Shown here piece after piece: positions 1 to 11,600 of a stretch of 64,000 nucleotides of DNA. Below the pieces are notes generated by a model. It ran no database searches. It was not told where the DNA came from and saw only the letters and a program-made list of their open reading frames with translations. Source of the stretch: Fibrobacter sp. UBA7003. GTDB taxonomy: Bacteria > Fibrobacterota > Fibrobacteria > Fibrobacterales > Fibrobacteraceae. Numbering within the stretch: the stretch's first letter is position 1; each line of letters starts with the position of its first letter. The stretch covers positions 1 through 64,000 of the forward strand of contig DJXN01000003.1 of NCBI GenBank assembly GCA_002449765.1, in the 5' to 3' direction. The position numbers and the translations under genes are program-made.

Positions 1-780
1 GCCTTGGCCTTCTTCACTGCGGCGATGCTATCCTGCTGGGCTTTCTTAGCGGCAGCGGCAGCCTTCTTTTCTTCGGCAGCTTTCTTCTTGGCTTCAGCGG
101 CTTCAGCCTTCTTCTTTTCTGCTTCTGCCTTCTTGGCTTCGGCAGCAGCCTTCTTGGCAGCAGCGACGCTATCGGCCTTGGCCTTCTTCACTGCGGCGAT
201 GCTATCCTGCTGGGCTTTCTTCGCGGCAGCGGCAGCCTTCTTTTCTTCTTCAGCTTTCTTCTTAGCTTCAGCAGCTTCTGCCTTCTTCTTTTCTGCTTCT
301 GCCTTCTTGGCTTCGGCAGCAGCCTTCTTGGCGGCGGCGACGCTGTCGGCCTTGGCCTTCTTCACGGCGGCGATGCTATCCTGCTGGGCTTTCTTCGCAG
401 CAGCAGCGGCCTTCTTCTCTTCAGCGGCCTTCTTCTTGGCTTCAGCGGCTTCTGCCTTCTTCTTGGCCTCTTCTGCCTTCTTGGCTTCGGCAGCAGCCTT
501 CTTGGCGGCGGCGACGCTGTCGGCCTTGGCCTTCTTCACGGCGGCGATGCTATCCTGCTGAGCCTTCTTTGCGGCAGCGGCAGCCTTCTTCTCTTCGGCA
601 GCTTTCTTCTTGGCTTCAGCGGCTTCTGCCTTCTTCTTTTCTGCTTCTGCCTTCTTGGCTTCGGCAGCAGCCTTCTTGGCGGCGGCGACGCTGTCGGCCT
701 TGGCCTTCTTCACGGCGGCGATGCTATCCTGCTGGGCTTTCTTAGCGGCAGCAGCGGCAACGAGAGCAGCGGCTTCGGCA
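1..780 (-). repeat. Tandem 174-bp (58-codon) repeat array
   Basis: The same block begins at 1, 175, 349, 523 and 697, so the period is exactly 174 bp. There are four full copies plus a partial fifth that degenerates near 780, and the array continues beyond the left edge. Read on the minus strand each copy encodes one Ala/Lys/Glu-rich helical unit containing AAAKKAAAEAKKAEAEKKK and QQDSIAAVKKAK. The copies differ by few bases, which points to recent expansion or gene conversion. The unit is a whole number of codons, so copy number can change without breaking the frame. Confidence 0.95.
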
Positions 781-2579
781 GCCTTCACCTTCTCGATGGA
801 GTCGGCCTTGGCTTGAGCAGCGGCAATACTATCGGCAGTAGCCTGGGCGGCAGCGGCACTATCAGCAGCGGCCTTCGCAGCAGCACTATCGGCAGTAGCC
901 TGAGCGGCAGCGGCGCTATCCACGACAGCAGCGTTGCTATCAACAACTGCGGAATCAGCAACAGCGGCAGAATCGACAGCCGCGCTATCAACAGCAGTAG
1001 TATCAACAACAGAAGAATCTGCGACTACGGCAGCAGGGGCTTCCGGAGCAGGCTGTTCCACGACCTTAGTCACTGCGGCAGGCTCTGCGACCTTATCAGC
1101 AGCCTTCGGCGCCGGCGTACCAAAGAAGTTCACATGGGCGAGGAAAATCATCATTCCCCAAGAGAGAACCAGACCGACCAGTCCCATGACAACACCCGTA
1201 ATCGCCATACCGCGCGTATCCGTATAGCCCGTCGCATGCGCAAGGGCGTTAGGCGGAGTCGAAATCGGGAGGCTCATGCCGAGAGAGCTAGCAAACGCAA
1301 CGGAAACGAGGAGAGCGGTCACGCCACCGAGGCCAACGAGGTTGTCTTGGCAAGCGATGCCCACAGCACAAAGAATCGGGACCAAAAGCGTAGCCGTAGA
1401 GGTATGGCTCATGAAGTTCGCCATGAACAAGCAAATGATACCGCAGCCGACCATGAGAGCAAGCGGAGACCAGCTTGCAAACGGGATCGTCTTGATAAGG
1501 TGAGCGGCAAGGCCAGTCGCATTGAGGCCAACCCCCAGGGCAAAACCACCAGCCACGAGCCAGAGCACGTCCCAGCTCATCGCATTCAAATCCTTCTTGG
1601 TAATCACGCCGGTAAGGGCAAACACGGCCATCGGGATCATCGCAATCGCGTTATCGTTAATACCGTGAACGTTCTTGCCCGTCACCCACAAAAGCACACA
1701 CACGACAAAGGTAATGTAAACAATGATAGCCTTGGGGCTCGTATCGAACTTGCCGGCACCTTCAATATTCAGGACCATCTGCTTCATCTTGATCGGGTAA
1801 ATCTTCACGAGCAGGAGCCAAGCAACCACCATCAAAATAATCACGTACGGAATACCGAAAGCCATCCACTGGCCGAAGGTCACCGGGTTCGCGACAAGGT
1901 CACCACGGGCAACGGCATCGTTCAGGGCACCAAGGGCGATGGCGTTAGGAGGCGTGCCGATCGGGGTACCCATACCACCGATGTTGGCACCGAGCGGAAT
2001 AGCAAGGGCAAAAGCAGCCTTACCGCGATCGTCTTCGTCAAAGAGCTTGAGCACCGGGGCGAGGATGGCAAGCATCATGGCTGCGGTAGCGGTATTGCTC
2101 ATGAACATCGAGAACACAGCCGTAATGAGCATGAGGCCGAGGAGCACGAACTTCGGGTTCTTGCCGAAGGGCTTCAGGAGCACGCGGGCCAGGTTCAAGT
2201 CCATCTTGTACTTGGTGGCGGCGGCAGCAAGGAAGAACCCACCCAGGAAGAGCATGATGATGGGGTTTGCAAAGGTCGCCATGATGGACTTGTGGCTAAT
2301 CATCGTCACACCGTCCACGCGGAACGGGGCGAGCGACGAATCGGACATCGTGACAATCATGAGCACGATGACAAGCATCGAGGTGGACCAGATCGGGAAC
2401 GGTTGCAGGATCCAGAAAAGAGCGGCCATGACGAAAACGCCGATGACGCGGATTTCGAGCGGGTTCAGGGGTCCCATGGGGCTTGCTGCATCGAATCCGA
2501 GGGATTCGTAGGGCAAGAAGAGAGCGGCGATAGCAAGTATCGACGCAATGATGAATTTGATGAATTTAGCCTTTGTCAT
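1..2579 (-). CDS. DASS/SLC13 anion symporter with C-terminal Ala/Lys-rich helical repeat domain (partial, 3' end outside window)
   Basis: Inner-membrane Na+-coupled di/tricarboxylate or sulfate transporter. The start is the ATG at 2577-2579 (protein begins MTKAKFIKFI). Residues 1 to about 483 form a polytopic membrane domain with the two family signatures, MSNTATAAMM and MSHTSTATLL, and two TPPNA motifs typical of DASS carriers. After the last membrane helix comes a linker rich in Asp-Ser-Ala (VDSAA, ADSAA), then from about residue 600 a highly charged Ala/Lys/Glu helical region made of 58-residue repeats that is still open at the left edge. Usual family members end soon after the last helix, so the tail is an unusual fusion; it looks like the periplasm-spanning helix of TolA. 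In known DASS structures the C-terminus is periplasmic, so a periplasmic location is inferred. Substrate cannot be fixed; C4-dicarboxylates would suit a succinate producer. A promoter sits at 2590-2618. Confidence 0.85.
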   Translation of the reverse strand, partial: MTKAKFIKFIIASILAIAALFLPYESLGFDAASPMGPLNPLEIRVIGVFVMAALFWILQPFPIWSTSMLVIVLMIVTMSDSSLAPFRVDGVTMISHKSIMATFANPIIMLFLGGFFLAAAATKYKMDLNLARVLLKPFGKNPKFVLLGLMLITAVFSMFMSNTATAAMMLAILAPVLKLFDEDDRGKAAFALAIPLGANIGGMGTPIGTPPNAIALGALNDAVARGDLVANPVTFGQWMAFGIPYVIILMVVAWLLLVKIYPIKMKQMVLNIEGAGKFDTSPKAIIVYITFVVCVLLWVTGKNVHGINDNAIAMIPMAVFALTGVITKKDLNAMSWDVLWLVAGGFALGVGLNATGLAAHLIKTIPFASWSPLALMVGCGIICLFMANFMSHTSTATLLVPILCAVGIACQDNLVGLGGVTALLVSVAFASSLGMSLPISTPPNALAHATGYTDTRGMAITGVVMGLVGLVLSWGMMIFLAHVNFFGTPAPKAADKVAEPAAVTKVVEQPAPEAPAAVVADSSVVDTTAVDSAAVDSAAVADSAVVDSNAAVVDSAAAAQATADSAAAKAAADSAAAAQATADSIAAAQAKADSIEKVKAAEAAALVAAAAAKKAQQDSIAAVKKAKADSVAAAKKAAAEAKKAEAEKKKAEAAEAKKKAAEEKKAAAAAKKAQQDSIAAVKKAKADSVAAAKKAAAEAKKAEEAKKKAEAAEAKKKAAEEKKAAAAAKKAQQDSIAAVKKAKADSVAAAKKAAAEAKKAEAEKKKAEAAEAKKKAEEEKKAAAAAKKAQQDSIAAVKKAKADSVAAAKKAAAEAKKAEAEKKKAEAAEAKKKAAEEKKAAAAAKKAQQDSIAAVKKAK

Positions 2580-2589
2580 AGTGCGCCCA

Positions 2590-2618
2590 AATTTAGAAAA
2601 ATAGGGCAATGGTGGCAA
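2590..2618 (-). promoter_or_regulatory. Sigma-70 type promoter of the DASS transporter
   Basis: On the minus strand TTGCCA (2613-2618) is followed after 17 bp by TAAATT (2590-2595). The ATG begins only 11 bases after the end of the -10 box, so the expected 5' leader is about 4 nt. Inferred from sequence only. Confidence 0.5.
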
Positions 2619-2634
2619 ATACGGAGGCCAACGG

Positions 2635-2658
2635 AAAAGCCCGCCTAGGCAGGCGGGC
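2635..2658 (-). terminator. Rho-independent terminator of the giant secreted protein gene
   Basis: Minus-strand hairpin with perfect 8-bp GC-rich arms GCCCGCCT/AGGCGGGC (2639-2646 and 2651-2658), loop of 4, followed by TTTT (2635-2638). It lies 29 bp after the stop of the 2,688-16,124 gene and just upstream of the DASS promoter. Confidence 0.85.
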
Positions 2659-2687
2659 CTTAATGCTGTTTTTTTTGCGCTTTGGGC

Positions 2688-5600
2688 CTATTTCACCATG
2701 ATTCGGCCGGCCTTCATCTGGCTACCCGCACGCACGCGGAGCATGTAGAGGCCCGGTTTCGGAGCATCGAGGACCAGCTGGTTCACACCGGCAAGCGTCG
2801 TCGCGCTGCGGCTAGAAACCACCTTGCCGCCCATATCGAGGATATCGACAACCGTACGGCTACCCGCGAGGCCATCGCTAGCCTCGAAGGTGACTCCCAC
2901 ATTCGCGCCCGACTTCACGTAGCGGAGCCCATCGATGTTGAAGCTTGCGACCACCTTCGCAGCCGGAGCCACGCGGACCGTCGCCTTCTTCGCAAAGGCC
3001 CCCAGCTCCACGCGCAGGGTTTCACCCCCGTGCATTTCCGTCGTCTTGCCGTCGACCGTCACGAATACCTTGAGGCCGACCTCGCGCAGGGATTCGACAC
3101 CCTTGAACGAGAGCTCGCCCACGCGGTCGGAGGTCGCGCTGAGTTCCACGGACCATTCCAGTTCGTCGGCCGGAGCCCTCACGGATGTCGCGAGCATACG
3201 TTCGCCATCCACAATGGAGAGGTTCACGTGGTCGCCCATGCCTGCAGGCGGCTCCTTCGCGACAAACGGCCTTGTCGATGCACCGAGGATGTTCCAGGAA
3301 TCCACTTTTCCCTTCTTGTCGGAGAGTATAGCCTGGAGTCTCCAGTCCCTGTTGCTTGTGGCCTTCGCAAGGAAGCGCTTGCTGAGCGGGGATTCGAGAG
3401 AATCCAGCCCGGAAGTATCCCTGGAGGTAAAATCAGGTTTCACAGGCAGCACCCATTCCATGGAATGGTGGACTTCGGCCCAGACAGCTTCGTAAGGCTT
3501 GATAACGACCGCCGGTTCATACCGTCCGGCATCGGGATTCCAGCGCCAGAAGTTCACCTCGGACTTCTCTGCAGCATCGAGGGTCTCGTTTGGCCTGTCG
3601 CCATAGACGTTCAGGTTAAAGCCGTAGGGGTTCGCAACCAGGTTCCAGCCGCTGTTGATGCTGTCGAGGTTCCAGACAACGTTGTCCATCACACTCTCAT
3701 CGGTTGCAGGCTTGAGCACAAGCGGGCGGCCTTCGAGAGAGCTATACCAATAACCACGGGTCGGTTCGATTTCGTCTTCCGGAGAGTATTCCCTATACTG
3801 CCAGAAATCGCCCATGGCCGAGGATTCGTCCCACCAGTAGAACTTGGCATCGTCATCGTCCCACTTCATGGCCTCCTTGTCGAGGTTCACGAGCGAAATC
3901 ATCTGCCAGCCATCTTCGGCGACGGCGGCAATCTCAGCCTTCACCTCGAAGCGCTCCGACGTTTCGACCGTGTCCTTCGAATCGTAGAGCAACGCCGTCA
4001 GCACATACTTGTCGGCGGAGAGCGGGAACATCTGCCAGACTCCGCTGTAGGGCGGAACGATGGAATCGACAATGACCGTATCGGCCACGGATTCGCCAGC
4101 CTCCGTTTCAAGAATGACGCGCGCCGACACCTTGCGGGTCACCTCGAACTCGCTGGTCGCAAAGGCGAACTGGACCGCGTTACCCGCCTGCGTAACCACG
4201 GGCTTCACGAATTCGATATCCGTGCGGTTCGCCTTGCCAAAGTAAGCCACCAGCGAAGCTTCGGCAAGATTGAACGGCAGGACACCACCTTCAAACGTCG
4301 CAAGGCGTTCGTCACCACCGAGACGCACCATCACAAGGGAATCCAGCACAAAGCTCGAATCCGGTACGGACTCTACGCGGAGCATGTTGCCGTTCACGGT
4401 CTTCGGCAGGATAATCGTATTGTCCTTCGCGAATTCATGTTCGATTTCGCGCTGTTCCGCAATTTCTACAAGCTTGACCGTTCCGTTTGCGCTCTGGAGA
4501 GCCACGCGGTTATACATGTCGTCACAGGCTTCTCCGGAACCCCATACGGCATAGAGGTCGTAGGCATCCGTCTTTTCGAGGGAGAGCAGGGCATCGGCAA
4601 GTTCGCTAGAGAATTCCGTATAGGCCTCCCCTTCGCCCTTGCTGTCAAGGCTCCAGCCCACCATGCAGGCACTTGCCGTGTAGAGGTAGGCAGGCAGCGG
4701 AATCGAGACCGTGCTGTCGTCAAGCTTATACGAGGCAGAGTTCTTCCAGTCGCTGCCGTAGAAGAGGACATCCTTGTCGCGGTTCGCATGGAAGACGACG
4801 TCGAAGGTTTCCCCTTCCGTCGGAATCGCAAGCGTCACGTCCTCGGCCACGGTGAGTTCACCATCGGCAAGAGAAGTCAGGAGACCGCTGATGTCATCCA
4901 CCACATAGAGCGAATCGGTAGAGCCCGAGAAACCCGCCTTGAGCGTGTAGGCCGCCTTGAACTTCAGGCCTCCCTGCACGACCGGCACCACGAGGCCCGA
5001 ATCGGCCACGGTGAACGACACCGTAGTATCCTCGACATCCTGGGTGAGCACGAGGCTTCCCACGTTCGTATTCGCAAACGACACCGTGTAGGTTTCGACT
5101 TCGGCCGGTTCCCACACCGCATAGAGCGTGCGCACCTCGTTGGAGGCGCTTACGTCGCGTACCAGGTCGGAGGTAAGGTCGAACGAGCCTTCCGAAGCAT
5201 CGGAGTCGAAGGACCATCCCACGAGTTTCGCATCGGCACGGTAGATGTTGTTCGGGAGCGCCACCGATTCATCGTCAAGAGTCTTCTCGTCCGAACTGAA
5301 CCAGCCATCACCATAGAACACGTTCGCATCGCCACCGTTCACATCGTAAGTGAACCTGTACGGGATGGCAGCGACAGACGCACCAAGCGAAAGGCTCTGT
5401 TCCTGGCCCATGACCAGGGAGCCGCCGTTCGCCGTAGAGCCAAGGACCTCGCCCGTAGCGTCGGACTTCGTAATGGCAGATTCGGAATCGACGCGGTAAC
5501 CCGGTATCACCTCGTAGGTCACGTTGAAAGTGATGCCCTTCTCGCTGCGCGGGATTTCGATACCGGCCGCCGTCACTTCGATCGGGTCCATCGTCATGTC

Positions 5601-8600
5601 GTTCACCGTCTGGCTGATAAAGAACGAACCAGTCCTGTCGCCCTCGCTCTTCACAAGTTCCTTGTCAACCGTCGCATACTCGTCCCACACCGCATAGAGT
5701 GTGTCTACCGGCAAGCCAAGCACACGGGCGTTGCGGAGATCAACCACGAAATCTTCGTCGTAGCGTTCATAATACTTGGAACCGTTGCGCGAGAAAGCCC
5801 AACCAAGGAGTTCGGCATCCGTGCGGAGCAGGCCCCTCGGGAAATCCGTCTCGCCATCGAGCGCAAAGAATCCCTTGTTGTTCCAGCCGTTCTCGTAGAA
5901 CACGCGGGCCCTAGTATTTTCGACAAACACGAACTGGGCGCCGTCGCTTTCGACCGGGATTTCAAGAATCTTGTCGGCATTCACGTTCAGCACGCCGTTC
6001 ACGAGCGATTCCAAACGGGTCCCTTCGGCATCGACCACGTAGAGGCTGCTGCCGTTCGCGAAGTAGCCCGAATTGAGCGTCACACCCGTATTGAACAGGA
6101 GGCCTTCGCTCACAGCAGGAACCACAAGCCCGTCATTTCCGATTTCGAAGTTCGTCTGTATGCCATCCGCGGACTGCGAAACGCTGACCTTGCCGGCATT
6201 GGCATTATACAGGGACACCGTGTAAGTTTCCTGATTATCGTCCGTGACCCACACGCCATAGAGTGTAGTGCGCTGCGTCGCAGAGAGATCCTTGGCGAGT
6301 TCCTCGTCGAACGCCGTATAGACGTCCGCATCGTCCGTCTTTTCGATAGACCAGCCGACCAGTTTGTAGCCCACGCGATAGACCTGCATCGGGAAGGCGC
6401 GAGCGTCCTCGCCCTGCGTCACATCAAATTCGCCGGAAGAACGCCAGGAGCTGCCGAAGAACTTTTCCGGGGATTCGACATTCACGTCGAACGCGATTTC
6501 GTAGGAAGACAGTTTGGCAGGCGCCTTCACGACCGTGTTGTCCGCCAGTGTCAGCCGATTATTCACAAGGGCAGCAAGGCTGTTGCCGTTTGCATCCACC
6601 GTGTAGAAGTAGCTGTTCGCGACCATCGAGTAGCCCGGATTCGCGACAAACTCGACCGTAAAGGCGACATCGCCCTTGCCGAGCGGAAGCGTGACCGCCT
6701 CGTCCGTGATTTCTGTGCTATTGACGATTTCGCCGTCCGCATCGCGCTGCACGAGAGAGAGCGAGCCCATCTCGGGAGCGTACTGGGCGACCGTCACGTT
6801 GTTCGTCGTAGCGCAGGTTCCCCAAACGGCATAGAGCGTTCCCGTGTAGCTCGGGATTTCGGCAACCGCCTCGACAAACGCAGCGTCAAACTCATGGAAC
6901 AGCGTTTCGCCTTCGACAGGAGCCTCCGTCGCGCGCCAGCCCGTAAGACATGCATCCGTGCGGTAGAAGTCCGTCGGGAAAGCCTTCGGTTCGGCCACCT
7001 TGTAGGTGTATGCCGGAGCCGCGCCATCGGCGGGAGTCCCGTAGTAGACCGGAGCACCGCCCGCATTCACGTTGAACGTAATCGTGTATTCGCTTTCGGC
7101 AAGCCCGAGCGCCTTGATAGAGACCGTCTGGTTAACCATCAAAGCGCCATCTTCAAGTTCACCGAGCGAAACGCCATTGGCATCGAGAACCGCGAGGTTC
7201 GCATCCGCGTCATAGGCATAACCCGTAGCAGGAGCAAACGAGGCCACGAATTCGAGCCCGTCACCAACCGCCGGGACCGAGAGACCGTCGCCCACCTCAA
7301 ACGCGCGCGTTCCCTGTGCAAGCGTCAGCACGCCCTTGCCCTTGTCGGCAGAAGTGACCGTATAGACCGTCTGCTGGCAGTTTGCATCCCAAACCGCATA
7401 GAGCGTGGACGTTCCGGCATCCTCGTAAGCCAAGGCGACATCGGCATCGAACATCGTGAAGCCCGTCGTCGCCGTCTCGTTGAAGCTCCAGCCCACGAAG
7501 CAGGCATCGGCACGGTAGAGGTTTGCAGGCAAGGTCCTTGCCGCCTCGTCGTCCGACACCTTGACGGAAACGCTGGCCAAGGGTTCTCCCATATAGAACA
7601 CATTCGCGCCATTCGCATTTTCGTCCAGGGCTAGTTCGTAGCTCACGGCATTGACTGCAGCCGAGACGACAGCGTCTTCGGTCATGTACCAGGGCTGCGG
7701 TTCAGCAGTCATTTCCACCTCGGCTTCGTCTCCCACCTTATAAGAAGGATTGACCGTATTGTCGAGGGCATAGCCGGTCGCGGGGACCACGCGGAGTCCG
7801 GAGAAGTAAACGAACTCGCCCAGATATTCGGTATTGCCATTTATGTCAACAGCGCGGGTCGTCACCTTCGGAATCGAGACTCCCTCGTCTCCGACAACCG
7901 CCGCCACCCTGGTTTCGCCTTCCACATCCTGCAAGAGTTCGACCGTGGCCTTGCCCTGCAATTCGTCGGAGAGCGTTACCGTGACATTCTGGATCGGGGA
8001 TTCGCAAGCGGCATCGTCGTCACTCCACACTGCATAGAGGTCGATGTCGCCATCGATTTCGCGCATCTCGAGTTCACCGATGAAGTCCGCATCCAGCGTC
8101 CTATACACAAGTCCGTCGGCAGAATTCACATCGAACGTCCAGCCCGCAAGGCACTTGTCGGTGCGATACACGCTTTCGCTCAGCGTATCGCCCACGCCGT
8201 ATGTAGCGCTTGCAGCCCAGTGTTCGCCATAGAACACGGGAGCATCGCCAGCATTTTCGTGGTAGGCGACAGTGTAATCATTGCGAGAAAGTCCAGTCAC
8301 GGAAATGATGATATTATCGTCGAACAAGGTTTCTGCGCCACCCGCAACGGTCGGCATAGAATGCACGGTCTGGTCAGCATCAGATTCATTCACATAAGAA
8401 ATCGTGTAGTCCCCGTCAAGGGTTACACCCGGCTTCACCTTGACTTCGGCACGGGTGAAGTAGATGTTGTCTCCAACATACGAGGTGTGGCCGCCGTCAT
8501 ACCCCATCGGTCCCTGAGGAATCTGTACACCTGTCGCACCAATTGTAATGGATTCTACTTCTACCCCATCCACTTCCTGGTAAAGCGTAATGGAGGCAAT

Positions 8601-11600
8601 ATCAGAAATTTCCGGATCCAGCGTGAGATTCAGCATACCCATACGGCAGTCAGGATCACTTTCATTCCATGGCAGGTAAAGGACATCGGCTTCAAGCCCT
8701 GCCGCAATACGCTGCGCACGCGCAGTCAAGAAGGCTTCGTCAACCCAGAAATAAGCACCATTATTTGGAGAGTTTTCCCAATCCGGGTCAAAACTCCATC
8801 CAGTCATTTCGCTCAAGCAGGCATCGGAGCGGAAGGCAAAACGTGCCGGGAGGGAATCGCCGAAGACATACGTTCCGCCGGCATCCCAGTGTTCACCATA
8901 CAGGACCGTAGCCTCACCGCCATTAGCAGCAGTGGTAAAGTGGTACTGGATCTTGGTTGTCTTGACACCGACATTGTAATTTCTGCTTCCAAGTGCCTCA
9001 CCTATTCTAAACACGCCGTCAGTCGCAGCGATATACGTCATCTGCTCGCCATTCTCGTCTTCGACCACCTTGACATCGGGAGCTTCGGCATCAACTTCAA
9101 AACCAATGCACGGCAAAACGGAAAGTTCTACATCATAGCCGCTCGGGTTGAAGGCGATTTTCCAATCATCACTAAAATGGCCACTATACTCGTTCTTTAT
9201 ACTATTTCCGACTTCCTTATGTGTAAACACGGCATTGCCCAAGCGTTGTGTTACGACAAGGGTATCGAGCCAACGAACAGCGTCTTCTTCAGATGTGGAC
9301 AAATCTCCGTAGTAGGCAACCGTAAACGTATTGACCAAGTTCGGCACCCTACAAGCGCCATCATATTCCACCCAGCTCGCATAGAGTTTAGTCGGGGTGG
9401 CGGCATCATGGCTAAAGAGGTCGAGATTCGACACGGACACTTCTTTAAAGAGCACATTCACATCGGGCTGGGCTCCATTCGGGTCATTCGTGGACCAACC
9501 GGCGAAGCACTTGTCGGTGCGGAAGGGAATCCACATCGGGGCATCGGAACCGTCGGCACCAATCTGGAGAGAACCGCTGGCCACGGCATCGGCAGGGATC
9601 CACACGTTCGAGGAATCCTCTTCACCGAGAGAGAGATCATAAGTTACGTACACCGGCTTGTACTGTTCAAACTTCACGTGCCAAGCCTGCGGTTCCATGA
9701 TATTCAGTTCTGTACTATCCTGTGCAAGGACCGTCACAGAATTCCCATTGAACATGACATCATAGCTAAGCGTATTCAGCACGTAACCTTCAGCGGGAAC
9801 TGCAACCACGGTAAGTTTCACACCGGCCTCGGTTCCGTTCTTATCAAAAACCTTCGGAATAGAGAGTGTCATCGGAGCTTCATCTCCCGCCCTGACGAAG
9901 ACATGCTTTACTATCGTCTGTTCCGGATCGCTATCTTCGACCGGCTCTGCGCCGATTTTCTGGATAAAGTAAACGTCACCCTCGCCCTCGACATCAAGCA
10001 TCAACTGGTATGATCCGGAACATTCGTTTGCGACAACATGTTCGGCATCCAGTTCAAGCGTGTTCACGACAGGGTTTCCGGCATCATTGCCGATAACCGC
10101 CATAAACGGAAGTTCGTTCACGACATCCGTATTTGTGCGGGATTCGACTTCTCTACCAGCAACCTTCCATGCAATGCGACAACCATTCCCATCGTACACG
10201 GCAGGAGCATGAACCGTTTCCGCAGTCACACCATCGGCACTTTCGAGCCAATCCATCTGGTAATTACCATCCGCGGACTTGTTTCCCACAAACAGACCCA
10301 AATCCGGGTCCGGACGCAAGAAGGCCACATTGTAGGCTAGCTGGGTATAGCGCACCTTGAAAATCATAGAACCCATCGCATGGGGCTGGATATTCAAAGT
10401 ACCCGATGTCGCATCCGCTGCGACATAGTTCCAGTTTACCGGTTCCGCATTCGTTTGAGGAATGCCATTAAAATTCCGACTGAATGTAAAGTCAGATATC
10501 GCCATCGTGTAACCCGGATCCGGGCGAACCGAGACATCGAATGTAAGCGTGTCATCTTGGGATGGTACGTAAATAATGTGCCTTACAAAGTTTTCTTCCG
10601 TTTCGTAATCTTCGGCACGCTGAACGACCGGTTCGGAAGCGTGTTCAAAACTCCAGTGAACATTTTCAGCGTCGTTATCGTACGACTGTGAGAGAACGAC
10701 GCTTCCATGGTATTCCGAACCGTCACCATATATACAGGCATTTTCTTCGTCAAGAGCACATACATGAATTTCATCAGCAACTTCCGTGTAGTTGCTACTT
10801 CCCGACATAGGCATGGGTTCCACATAATTTGCATAGAGGGTAATCGAGGCGTTTTCGTCTTCATTTGCGGCTGGCACATAATGCTCATTTCCTTCGAACA
10901 AGCCAACAAGCTTGGAATCGAAATCGCGCGAACCACCTTCATAAGCATCGCCATTCTTCACGCTCCAGTTGTGCTTGCCGTAAAAGACATTAGTCCGGTA
11001 ATAATCATTCATTTCAAAGTCATCCCCGTAAGTGGGGCGACTATACACAGGCGGGAACATATACTTGCCGTCTTCATAGGACATCACACCTGAAGAGCGC
11101 ACTCCACGGCCAAGATAGACGTCATTTCCAATTGCGTCGAGATTAAACTTGACATTGTAACTCAACACGGAGAAATCAACCAGGACCGCAGGGTTATCTG
11201 ACCCAGTGATTTCGAGTTTACTCGTCTCTTCATTGTACATGGGGGGCGTCACGCTGGTGACCTTGAATCCCGGAGTAACCTCGTATGTAAAATCAAACGG
11301 ATAGACATTATTTGCATAGTTATAATACCTGACACCCCTTCCATATTTAGTGGGGTTAGCCTCGACCACAACTTCACCGGAAGGCACCTGAATGCGAACA
11401 GGATTCCCGTTCAAAGAAAAGTCCTGCGAAAGGGTGAAATTTATCGGATACTCATAGCATTTCGCACCATGCTGCTCACAGCTACCAATCACAACGGCGT
11501 TTGCCATCCACGTATTACGCTGCTTTTCCCATACAGGGTAAAGTTGCATAGTCTGCGGATTACCCGGATTTTCAGGATTGGTAACAAGCAAGCCGGCATC

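Noticed and set aside
4..2648. Several plus-strand frames over the DASS gene, including one that looks like repeated Phe/Ala/Ser
   Set aside because: They are read from the opposite strand of the Ala/Lys/Glu repeat and the transporter. The minus-strand frame has the real family motifs.
2682..7634. Very long plus-strand open frame (1,650 codons) opposite the giant gene
   Set aside because: It lies antisense to the clearly coding modules of the minus-strand protein; its product is rich in His/Arg with no domains. It is a by-product of codon choice.
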